22,281 nt of DNA from Deltaproteobacteria bacterium UBA5754 (GTDB taxonomy: Bacteria > Desulfobacterota > Dissulfuribacteria > Dissulfuribacterales > UBA5754), in contig DIFG01000024.1 in NCBI GenBank assembly GCA_002419025.1, forward strand, positions 1 through 22,281, in the 5' to 3' direction. The position numbers and the translations under genes were made by a program. Below are positions 1 through 7,230 of this stretch, piece by piece (position 1 is the first letter of the stretch; each line of letters starts with the position of its first letter). The notes below the pieces were generated by a model, which searched no databases, was not told the origin of the DNA, and saw only the letters and a list, made by a program, of their open reading frames with translations.

Positions 1-49
1 CACACGAAATGACGAAGAGCCCTTTTTTCAAGGTAGCCGGAAGGAAGAC

Positions 50-862
50 ATGGCAACCGTTCTTGAAATCCTGCGGGCCACCCCCAGGACCAACTGCGGG
101 GAGTGCGGATATCCCGCCTGCATGGCGTTTGCAGTGGCCTGCGCCACTGGAGCGGCCCCTCTTTCCCTGTGTCCATACATCAGGGCGGAAGGTCTCGATA
201 CGAGATGTGCGCAAGGGGAGGATGAGCGCGAATACGCCAAGGCCGGGGCCTCCATAGCCGAGACGGCCCTACTTAAAGACCTCAGGGAGAAGATCCGCCA
301 TGTCGATCTCCAGGCGCGGGCAGTCTGGATCGGGGCGGAGGCTGTCCAGGAAGGAGGCGAAACTGCACTCGTCCTCCCCTATCTCGGAAGATTCATAAAA
401 ATATCGGCCGGGGCGATGGAGGATCCGCAAAAGGGTGAGCCGGACCCGAGGGACCAGATACTCCTCTACAATTACATCTTTTTCGGCGGAAAGGGCGGGC
501 TCTCAGGCGAGTGGGTCGGGCTCGAATCCTTCCCGAACTCCATCTCGAAGGTGGTGACGCTCAGAAAATACACTGAGGACAAGCTCGCCACCGCCTTCAC
601 GGGCAAGGTCTCCGCTCTCGGAGAGGCAGGGAGGAGGCTCGGAGGCAGGCCAGTCGAGCCGTGTCACGCTGATCTGTGCATGGTGATCCCCGTCCTTCCC
701 ATGGTGCCGGTGCAGATCCTTTTCTGGGACGCGGACGAAGAAGACGGATTTCCGGCCCGGGCCAAGGTCCTCTTTGACTCGCGGGCCCTTTCGTTTCTCG
801 ACATCGAGTCCCTCATCTTTGCGACTGAGCGGATGGCCGAGACCATCATAGGGTCACTTTGA
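50..862 (+). CDS. DUF3786 protein with N-terminal 4Fe-4S domain
   Basis: The N-terminus carries four cysteines at residues 16, 19, 24 and 41 in a CX2CX4CX16C pattern (motif NCGECGYPACMAFA). This is the 4Fe-4S signature also found in RnfB and in corrinoid Fe-S protein subunits. The remaining roughly 200 residues match the DUF3786 family, common in sulfate reducers and other anaerobes, whose biochemical role is not established. A cytoplasmic electron-transfer or cofactor-related role is inference. The ATG at 50 has an AAGGAAG-type Shine-Dalgarno a few bases upstream and gives the N-terminus expected for the family. However, the frame stays open to the left window edge and encodes a peptide resembling the tail of the gene at the right edge, so a longer product is possible. 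It converges with cysQ. Confidence 0.8.
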   Translation: MATVLEILRATPRTNCGECGYPACMAFAVACATGAAPLSLCPYIRAEGLDTRCAQGEDEREYAKAGASIAETALLKDLREKIRHVDLQARAVWIGAEAVQEGGETALVLPYLGRFIKISAGAMEDPQKGEPDPRDQILLYNYIFFGGKGGLSGEWVGLESFPNSISKVVTLRKYTEDKLATAFTGKVSALGEAGRRLGGRPVEPCHADLCMVIPVLPMVPVQILFWDADEEDGFPARAKVLFDSRALSFLDIESLIFATERMAETIIGSL

Positions 863-925
863 AAAATTGTCCTTTTGTCCGATGACTGTGTTGCTCGTCG
901 GCCAAAAATGCTCACATATATGGAG

Positions 926-1034
926 CCCGCGTAGGATGCGGTGATAACCGCATCTATCGTGCCGCATTCCGTTCCCCCATTCAACACAGCCCTCGACCGA
1001 TGCGGTTCGTGCCTCACCGCATCCTACGCAGGCT
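926..1034. repeat. Pair of inverted REP-like hairpins
   Basis: Two copies of a short element lie in opposite orientation between the convergent ends of the DUF3786 gene and cysQ. Copy one (about 926-957, plus) contains GATGCGGT-GATA-ACCGCATC, a perfect 8-bp stem. Copy two (about 998-1034, minus) has the same stem around a 9-base loop. Both are preceded by GCGTAGGATGCGGTGA. This is the layout of REP/BIME elements mobilised in trans by RAYT transposases; no RAYT gene is in the window. The pair could also end or stabilise the two converging transcripts. The rest of the 863-1077 gap shows nothing recognisable. Confidence 0.75.
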
Positions 1035-1077
1035 AATTTTCAAGGCAGCCATCGGCGGTATGGACGGGTGAGGCCTG

Positions 1078-1875
1078 TCATGAAAAAAACGGCCGCCAGT
1101 CCATGGACGGGTCAGCGCCCGCGATGAAAAAGGGGTTCAAAAGATCGGGCTTGGCATTGTAAAGAAGCGGGGCCCCGTCGATCGTCACCACGGCCCCTCC
1201 CGCCTCCTCGACAATGCACTGGGCAGCGGCGGTGTCCCACTCGGAGGTGGGGCCGAGCCGCGGATAGACGTGGGCCTTCCCTTCGGCGACAAGACAGAAT
1301 TTGAGGGAACTTCCCATGCTCACGAGCTCGTACTCTCCGAGCCGCGCGAGAAAACCGGCAAGGGCCGGGCTTGCATGGGAGCGGCTCCCCACCACCCGCC
1401 AGGGTTCACCCTCCCTGTGGCGCGAGACCCAGATGGAGCGGGGCATGCCATCACCTTCCCTCACGAAGGCGCCAAGTCCTGAGGCAGCATGAAAGGTCCT
1501 CCCAAGCACAGGTGCGTGCACGACCCCAAGATCCACCCGGTGTCCTGAGACGAGGGCGATATTCACGGTGAACTCCCCATTTTTTTTGATGAATTCCTTT
1601 GTGCCGTCGAGGGGATCCACGAGCCAGTATGTTTCCCAGGAGCGCCTCTCCTCCCACGGCGTATGCCTGGACTCCTCGGAGAGGACAGGGATCTCCGGTG
1701 TAAGGGAGGCGAGGCCATCCGCAATGATCCGGTGGGATGCGAGATCGGCCTCAGTGAGGGGGGAACGGTCCTCCTTTTCCGTGATGGAAAAGTCCCTCCG
1801 GTAGACGTCGAGCACGGCCCGGCCAGCGGCCATTGAAAGGGCGACAATATGGGGAATAAGCCCAGCGAGATCCAT
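1078..1875 (-). CDS. cysQ: 3'(2'),5'-bisphosphate nucleotidase CysQ
   Basis: This is a magnesium-dependent phosphatase of the inositol monophosphatase superfamily. By family it hydrolyses 3'-phosphoadenosine 5'-phosphate to AMP. All metal-site motifs are visible: SPLTEAD near residue 38, LSEES near 65, WLVDPLDGTKEF in the middle, and SEWDTAAAQ towards the C-terminus. At 265 aa it has the normal length. The start is the ATG at 1875, preceded by AAGGAG and AAAGGA. It is the last gene of the long minus-strand series, 14 bases after a TAA that ends an in-frame extension of the upstream amidohydrolase frame. Assimilatory sulfur metabolism or nucleotide salvage are both possible; no PAPS genes are nearby. 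An inositol monophosphatase proper is less likely because of the DPLDGTKEF motif. Confidence 0.88.
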   Translation of the reverse strand: MDLAGLIPHIVALSMAAGRAVLDVYRRDFSITEKEDRSPLTEADLASHRIIADGLASLTPEIPVLSEESRHTPWEERRSWETYWLVDPLDGTKEFIKKNGEFTVNIALVSGHRVDLGVVHAPVLGRTFHAASGLGAFVREGDGMPRSIWVSRHREGEPWRVVGSRSHASPALAGFLARLGEYELVSMGSSLKFCLVAEGKAHVYPRLGPTSEWDTAAAQCIVEEAGGAVVTIDGAPLLYNAKPDLLNPFFIAGADPSMDWRPFFS

Positions 1876-1889
1876 ACGATCCTTTCTCC

Positions 1890-2006
1890 TTATTTGCCGA
1901 AGGCTTTCTGAACGTACTTCATAAAAACATGCACGGACGGAAAGACAAGGTCACAAGTCCGGGCCACTTCCGCAAAACCGGACCAGCCTTCCGGCGGATC
2001 CCAGGC
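1890..2006 (-). other. In-frame coding-like extension beyond the amidohydrolase stop
   Basis: Reading through the TGA that ends the amidohydrolase (2009-2007), the same frame stays open for 38 codons to a TAA at 1892-1890. The tail ends in FMKYVQKAFGK and has protein-like composition. The TAA is followed directly by GGAG and the cysQ start, the usual arrangement of an operon gene end. The tail could be the true C-terminus behind a nonsense mutation, a remnant of another gene, or chance. No convincing SECIS hairpin follows the TGA, so selenocysteine is unlikely. Confidence 0.35.
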
Positions 2007-2699
2007 TCATCGGAAGGCTTCAGGCACCGTCTCCGCCACGACCCGCATGACGTTGCCCCAGACGCCGGGATCCCCGAGGGGAAACCTCTGGTTGATCTCG
2101 ATCTCGATCCCGAGATAGCCTTTCGGGAACCTTCGCCTGAGCGCGGTGGGAAGGGAATCCGCCACTCCCAGATAGGGATAGTTCCTTCGGACGGCAAAAC
2201 AGGGGAATCGGCCATGGAGGGCTGCGCGCCACCTTCCGCAATAATCGCGCTCTTGTTTCCGCCCCGGGTCATAGAGGAGGCCGATGTCCGCCCGCCTTTC
2301 CTTCCCGTCAAGGACCGGGGTAAAGGAGTGGACCGCGATGTGGACGACGGTCGACCCGCCCTCCGTACGCCGCCTCAGCTCCGCCTCGACAGCCGTCCAG
2401 TGAGGGCGGTGATAGCGATCAAGGATGCCGGCCTTTTCCTCCGGGGAAAGGCCCCGTGTCGCCTCGGAGAAGAGCCCCGGATGCCCGAGGGAGCGGTTGA
2501 GGTCCACAAGGAGACGGGTCACGGTGGAAAAAAAGAGCGGGGCCCCGAGACGTGAAGCGAGTTCGCGGGCACATTCAATGGCGCCGGGATCCCAGCCCCG
2601 GTGGCTTTCAAGCAGCCCTTCGTATCCCGCGAAGAGATGGGCGTATCCCGCGGGGACCTCGTTTCCCGCATGTTCGCAGGTGACGATGAAGCCGGTCAT
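2007..2699 (-). CDS. N-formylglutamate amidohydrolase family protein
   Basis: Family members are metal-dependent amidohydrolases that cleave N-formyl-L-glutamate or related N-acylated amino acids. Recognisable motifs in order are VTCEHAGNEVP near the N-terminus, SHRGWDPGA, VDLNRS, VHSFTPV, DIGLLYDP, NYPYLG and GIEIEINQR, which together cover the conserved His, Asp, Arg and Glu positions. At 230 aa it is on the short side. The ATG at 2699 overlaps the nuclease stop codon as ATGA, and its AGGA ribosome-binding site lies inside the last nuclease codons, so translation is coupled to the restriction module. By family context it belongs with the GCS2/ATP-grasp/C39 genes upstream and may deblock or degrade an amidoligase product. 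The true substrate is unknown. Confidence 0.85.
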   Translation of the reverse strand: MTGFIVTCEHAGNEVPAGYAHLFAGYEGLLESHRGWDPGAIECARELASRLGAPLFFSTVTRLLVDLNRSLGHPGLFSEATRGLSPEEKAGILDRYHRPHWTAVEAELRRRTEGGSTVVHIAVHSFTPVLDGKERRADIGLLYDPGRKQERDYCGRWRAALHGRFPCFAVRRNYPYLGVADSLPTALRRRFPKGYLGIEIEINQRFPLGDPGVWGNVMRVVAETVPEAFR

Positions 2700-3724
2700 T
2701 TGGTCCTGAACCCTGCCAGTCGTGTATGCTCGATGAGTTTGTCGAGGGTCTTGATGGTAAAAACCTTGCCCCGTGTCGCAATGATCATTTTCTTCATGTC
2801 CTCACGGCGGACCCCGAAACCTCTGCCACCGATACACGCGATGACCTCGTATTTTGGATTGTCCCTGGAACGTCCGGCAAAGCTCAACTCGCCGAGATGC
2901 TGAATACGGGTGACCTTGTCTCGCGCCGTGCCGTCGTCTTCCGTAATCTTCGCCTCAATGATGATCTGCGGGTTGAATTCGCTCGGGATGATGAAATCCG
3001 GGGTCTGATCGAAACCCTCGATACGTTCCGCGCGTTTTGTCTTGCGAAAACTGATCCCCGCCCCGGACAAGACCTCTTCGATGGCAGATTCAAGGGTGTC
3101 TCCGACCAATTCGCTGACCGAATCCCGATGACCGGCAAACGGTCTTCCGAGAAAACGTTCGTATAGCAGCATGGCATAAGGCACACCCATGCCGGCAAGG
3201 TTTGAGATGCTTTCAATCCCATGTTTCGTATCCGCCTTGTCGAGCCGATGAAGTTGATCGGTGTCCACCTGGGGCACGCCCTCGGCAAGCATCCGGCATG
3301 CCGTATCGATAAGGGCCTCCAGTCTTTCCTTCGTGACTCCGTTGATGCTGATCGGTGTTTCCGGATTCATTCGAACCTTACGGTCGAGAGAACGGACAAA
3401 GCCCTGGGTCACAACGACACCCGTCCTCTGGGTCGTCACATAACCCCATTCGGGAGGGGTGAATCCAAGCATGGCCCGGAGAACCACGATCGCGATCGGC
3501 TCTTGCAAGGTTACGGACAAGACCGCTGCGGGCTCGAACCTTGAAAATGCCTTTGTGACTGCCTTCAAGGCCTCGTAACCACGCTCAAAGACAGGATATT
3601 CGACGAAGCCGGCCCCTTTGGGCATGACGAGAAACTCCGACTCGAGACAGGAAAATACAGCATCCACATAAGCTTCCGGGTCCTTCAGTATATCCTCAAA
3701 GGCCGCTTCAAAAGGAAACAACAT
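2696..3724 (-). CDS. Predicted PD-(D/E)XK restriction endonuclease
   Basis: I do not recognise a named family. The C-terminal third carries a PD-(D/E)XK nuclease signature: TPDFIIP with Asp about residue 243, then IIIEAKI with Glu about 257 and Lys about 259, preceded by a helix with SELVGDTLESAIEEVL that may supply a further acidic residue. The N-terminal 200 residues are mostly helical-looking and may bind DNA. The ATG at 3724 was chosen because GGAG sits 6 bases upstream; this makes it overlap the methyltransferase 3' end by 17 bases. Alternatives are ATG at 3730 and ATG at 3799, the latter without a good ribosome-binding site. Position after an adenine methyltransferase suggests its restriction partner (inference). 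GC is lower than in flanking genes. Confidence 0.72.
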   Translation of the reverse strand: MLFPFEAAFEDILKDPEAYVDAVFSCLESEFLVMPKGAGFVEYPVFERGYEALKAVTKAFSRFEPAAVLSVTLQEPIAIVVLRAMLGFTPPEWGYVTTQRTGVVVTQGFVRSLDRKVRMNPETPISINGVTKERLEALIDTACRMLAEGVPQVDTDQLHRLDKADTKHGIESISNLAGMGVPYAMLLYERFLGRPFAGHRDSVSELVGDTLESAIEEVLSGAGISFRKTKRAERIEGFDQTPDFIIPSEFNPQIIIEAKITEDDGTARDKVTRIQHLGELSFAGRSRDNPKYEVIACIGGRGFGVRREDMKKMIIATRGKVFTIKTLDKLIEHTRLAGFRTK

Positions 3725-5915
3725 ATTCATCTCCGTATTCTTCCAGCTTTTCACAAACTCCCGACGCAGGTTCGGGATGACCGGAAGAAAATGGTTCATT
3801 AAGGTGTCTTTCGACCTCGGGCCATCCGCCGAAATCGCCGAGCCATCTCGTGACAGATGTAATCTTGCCGGATATGTCAGCCGTCTTGTCCCAAGTGCTC
3901 CTGAGGTTCCATATCGCCATACGGACGAGATGACCGTATGCAACGCAGCGGATGTCTCCGGAAGACGGATTTACATTGCCTTTACGGAGTTCCGCCAGAT
4001 CGTCGCGGACGAGAGAGGCGATTTCTTCCGGCGAGCCTGCCAGTGTCTTTCTGGAAACGACTCCGGTCGTTCGACACACGAATACCGTGTCGATGATGGA
4101 AGAACCCGTGCCGTTGATGTGAATGGAGGCCCCCATTTCCGCCGGGCATGGCAACGAGGCCGAACAGGTCAGACCGGCATCGAGAATCGCGACGGCTACG
4201 GGGATGTAGGCTTCGATCGTGTTGTGATGATATGTGAACGCCAGCGGCGCTCCAGGCTTCAGCGCCCTTGCCATCCTCTGGAATACAGAAGAAAGGCCCT
4301 CGGTGAAATGCCTCAGGCCTCTTCCCATATCGATATTTCCTGTCAGTTCATGCGGATTTCTGGTTGAGGGATTCCCGAATGCATCGAATGCGTCGCCGAT
4401 CAATCGCCTCAACCACACATAGCAGAAGTCCATCAGTTCCGCATACTGAACGTTTCCATAGTAAGGGGGGTCGGTGAATACCGCATCGATCGATGATTCG
4501 GGAAGGTCGGCCGTTGCGGCATCGGCGCAATGGATTTGCACGAGCCTCTGCCGGGCCTTTTTTTTACAGCAGGGATCGTCACCTATCCATTCACCCTTGA
4601 TGGGTACGATCACCTTTCGTTTGCCGTTGTGCCTTACTTCATACGGATTGTCGCAATAGGATTTCGCCTTGCGGAACTTGTCCGTGATGTTTTTCCACCC
4701 CCCGCTTCCCACGCATACACCCCTGTCTCTGTCCCAAATCCCCAGGAGATTGGATTCGCATTGAACAAGCCCCACCGGGAACCCATGAACGGAGAATATG
4801 TCGAGGGACTTGAGGGCCATGGTGTCATAGCGGCAGAGCATGTTCTGGTAACGGAGAAGATCGGAAAGGTTGGTCGCCAGGGCGTTCCTGACACGCTCGT
4901 TCGCTATTTTTGATATGATCGTAGCCGACAGTTCGAGCCCCAGGAGTTGGCGTGCGTTGAACATTTCGCGGTACCGCCTGTATCCCCACCGGTGGAGGCG
5001 ATTTGTCTCGTCGCCGGATGGTATTTCATCGTCAGGGACGAAACGCGATCGAAGTTTCGCCCATCGCGCCTCGGACTGCGCCACCCTGCCGAGATCCTGG
5101 GCGTCCGGCGTCTTGAAGAACCGGCCTGCATGACCGCTCCTGCACGACGGGCAATAATATTCCATTGCGAAAAGGCGGTGCCTTGGGGGACCAAGTTCCG
5201 CGTTGGGGAAACGATTTTCCTTCCCGCAACGGGGGCACGTGCAGCGGTTTCGGGCCGCTGGCCCCTTCAGCGAAAGGGAAACCCCGCAATGGCGACATGT
5301 GCCGGGATTCCTTCGGTCATCCGATTCCGTCAAGCGTCTGCAAGAAGGGCATACGAAAACGTTTTTCGGGTGCCTTGCATCCGAGGCAACAAGATAACCT
5401 GGAAAGAGATCGATATTCTCCCCGCAGTATCGGCACCCCATGGTCTTTACCCACAGGAAATACTTGACATGGGCCTCCACGTTTCCGCAGATGACGCACC
5501 TTGTCCGGTACAACGCGCCGATATCCCTTTCGAGCTCGTCCCGCAGGCGCGAGACCGCTTCATCATAGGAGGCCGGATCGAGATGTTCTATTTCCTGTTT
5601 CACGATCCAGCAGGACATCGGATTGATGTCGAAACCGACCACGTTGAGACCAAGGCGATTCGCCTCCAGCAGGGGCGTCCCCCCACCCATGAAGGGATCG
5701 GCCATTCTGAGTTGTGGGAAATCGTTCGACCTGTAAAAAACCTCTCTCAGAGGGCCATCGGAAAACTCGGAAAGCAGAAGGCCCCGAAACAGCGTACCGG
5801 GCCTGCGCGCGAACCATTTGTGCACCGCGATGACAGGCCGGTAGTTCTGCTGAATCTGTTTCTCCCGCAGGGCAAGGTCTGCGATGAACGGGATGTCGAA
5901 CCTCTTTTCGATCAT
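3708..5915 (-). CDS. DUF1156-type adenine-specific DNA methyltransferase with Zn ribbons
   Basis: This is a 735-aa SAM-dependent DNA methylase. The N-terminal block with VHKWFARRPG (about 32-40) fits DUF1156. DPFMGGGT (73-80) is motif I for SAM, GFDINP follows at about 94, and the catalytic TDPPYYGN is at about 481-488, pointing to an N6-adenine methylase. Between them lies an insert of nearly 400 residues with six Cys knuckles (140/143, 161/164, 189/192, 207/210, 225-230, 255/258), enough for three zinc ribbons, probably part of target recognition. The motif order resembles alpha-class enzymes. The ATG at 5915 follows the GCS2 gene by 70 bases with no clear promoter, so expression probably depends on upstream transcription. 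GC is about 47% in a 60-base sample (4561-4620), which suggests acquisition. Confidence 0.88.
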   Translation of the reverse strand: MIEKRFDIPFIADLALREKQIQQNYRPVIAVHKWFARRPGTLFRGLLLSEFSDGPLREVFYRSNDFPQLRMADPFMGGGTPLLEANRLGLNVVGFDINPMSCWIVKQEIEHLDPASYDEAVSRLRDELERDIGALYRTRCVICGNVEAHVKYFLWVKTMGCRYCGENIDLFPGYLVASDARHPKNVFVCPSCRRLTESDDRRNPGTCRHCGVSLSLKGPAARNRCTCPRCGKENRFPNAELGPPRHRLFAMEYYCPSCRSGHAGRFFKTPDAQDLGRVAQSEARWAKLRSRFVPDDEIPSGDETNRLHRWGYRRYREMFNARQLLGLELSATIISKIANERVRNALATNLSDLLRYQNMLCRYDTMALKSLDIFSVHGFPVGLVQCESNLLGIWDRDRGVCVGSGGWKNITDKFRKAKSYCDNPYEVRHNGKRKVIVPIKGEWIGDDPCCKKKARQRLVQIHCADAATADLPESSIDAVFTDPPYYGNVQYAELMDFCYVWLRRLIGDAFDAFGNPSTRNPHELTGNIDMGRGLRHFTEGLSSVFQRMARALKPGAPLAFTYHHNTIEAYIPVAVAILDAGLTCSASLPCPAEMGASIHINGTGSSIIDTVFVCRTTGVVSRKTLAGSPEEIASLVRDDLAELRKGNVNPSSGDIRCVAYGHLVRMAIWNLRSTWDKTADISGKITSVTRWLGDFGGWPEVERHLNEPFSSGHPEPASGVCEKLEEYGDEYVVSF

Positions 5916-5985
5916 GGCCTGTTTTGCCCTGTCCCTGCTGTGTCCCCGGTGGTCAATGACGACTTTGCGAGAAGAAATGGGCGGA

Positions 5986-7230
5986 TCAATCCCGGCCCGA
6001 AAAGGGCAGTCCCGCGCTCAGACAGCCGCAAAGCCCGCGGTAGACCCTTTCAAGGGAATTCCTCGAAAAATCCCCGCCGATGGCCCGGATGATCCTCCTT
6101 GCAAGGGGGCCTTCTGCCAGTATCCGTTCCATGGCGGCATGTATTTCATCGCCCGGATCCGGATAACCAGAGACAGCGGCCCCTGCCAGATGCCGCCAGA
6201 GCTCGGCAGCCGTGGCCCTTTTTCCCGGAAAACCGAAAAGGGCGAGATACACCTCGTCTTCGATTACCGTCGCCTCGCCTTCACGGATCACGTCCAGGAA
6301 AAGGGCGGCAAGGGGCCCGACCTCCTGGGAGGCCTGTTCGGAAAAGCCCGCCCATCTCTCCGCAACACAGGCCTTGAGGGCCGCAGAGATCATGGCGGCC
6401 ACGGCGAAATCCGCAAGCGGACACTCCTGCACGTCAAGGACCCTGATCTCGATGGCGCTCCGATCAAACCGGGCTATGGCCCCGCGTGAATTCAGCCACT
6501 CGTGCCTGAGGATCCCGGCCGGGTCAAACGGGGCGATGTCGGCGTAGTTCCGGGCGAGGATCACGTCCTCGTATTCGTGCCGGGAAAAGACCCTCTCCGG
6601 GATGATCTCCCCGGTGATGGACGGGACCCTCTTCTGGTTGTTCCTGTAGTATTCGAGGCGGGTGTCCAGAAACCCGGTGATCCTGCCCTCAACTATGGGA
6701 GAACTCGCGGCAATGGCTGGAAGGATCGGCAACAGTATGCGGACAGCGGCGTGGAGCCGGGCGAACTCCTCATCCCCTCCGAATCCTATGTTGAGATGCG
6801 CGCTCTGGACGTTCGCCCAGCCGTGGCCGGAGCAAGAAAAGATCCGGTCGTAGGCCTCGTAGATCTCCCGATTCCCGTGGGGCCAGAGCCTGGTATCGCG
6901 TGCAGGGTCCATCCACGGGTGCATGCCCGTCGGCATGAGAACAGCGCCGAAAGGGGCAAGGGCCTCCCCAATGCGCCTTATCTCCTTCTCGAAAAGGGGA
7001 AGAAGGGAAGAAAGCTCAGGGACGGGTGTGAGGTTCTTCACCTCCACCACATGGGCCGCAAGCTCATTCGACCATGCCATGGGCCCGAACTCCACCTCGT
7101 TCACGTATTCGCCAGCCGCCGCACGGATGAGCCCGTCCGCGACAGGAAGGACGTCCAGGGTCCGGGCGTCAACGATCATGTATTCGAGCTCCATGCCGTA
7201 GGCATGGAAGGGCCGCTGAAGGCTGTTCAT
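5986..7230 (-). CDS. GCS2-family carboxylate-amine ligase
   Basis: This is a member of the glutamate-cysteine ligase type 2 (YbdK-like) superfamily, ATP-dependent enzymes joining a carboxylate to an amine. Visible motifs are GMELEYMIVD at the N-terminus (metal-binding Glu residues), HVVEVKNLTP, MPTGMHPWMDP, SAHLNIGFG and a C-terminal SAIEIRVLDVQE. Length of 414 aa is normal. The ATG at 7230 forms an ATGA overlap with the ATP-grasp stop and has AGGTGG upstream; a GTG at 7236 is the alternative. Together with the ATP-grasp and C39 genes it forms an amidoligase cassette. True gamma-glutamylcysteine synthesis is possible but the neighbours argue for a different amide product (inference). Confidence 0.85.
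   Translation of the reverse strand: MNSLQRPFHAYGMELEYMIVDARTLDVLPVADGLIRAAAGEYVNEVEFGPMAWSNELAAHVVEVKNLTPVPELSSLLPLFEKEIRRIGEALAPFGAVLMPTGMHPWMDPARDTRLWPHGNREIYEAYDRIFSCSGHGWANVQSAHLNIGFGGDEEFARLHAAVRILLPILPAIAASSPIVEGRITGFLDTRLEYYRNNQKRVPSITGEIIPERVFSRHEYEDVILARNYADIAPFDPAGILRHEWLNSRGAIARFDRSAIEIRVLDVQECPLADFAVAAMISAALKACVAERWAGFSEQASQEVGPLAALFLDVIREGEATVIEDEVYLALFGFPGKRATAAELWRHLAGAAVSGYPDPGDEIHAAMERILAEGPLARRIIRAIGGDFSRNSLERVYRGLCGCLSAGLPFSGRD

Noticed and set aside
2007..2030. Selenocysteine at the amidohydrolase TGA
   Set aside because: Only a 4-bp stem can be drawn after the TGA, no SelB-type SECIS loop is seen, and the family does not use selenocysteine at its active site.
3725..3943. 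N-terminal extension of the nuclease frame up to 3943
   Set aside because: It lies wholly within the methyltransferase gene, has low-complexity basic residues and no ribosome-binding site; the ATG at 3724 with GGAG is better.
5916..5985. Own promoter of the restriction-modification module
   Set aside because: A TTGACC hexamer is present but no -10-like sequence lies at a workable distance.
4947..6092. Plus-strand frame of 381 codons spanning the methyltransferase and GCS2 ends
   Set aside because: It crosses two recognised minus-strand genes and contains no recognisable domain.
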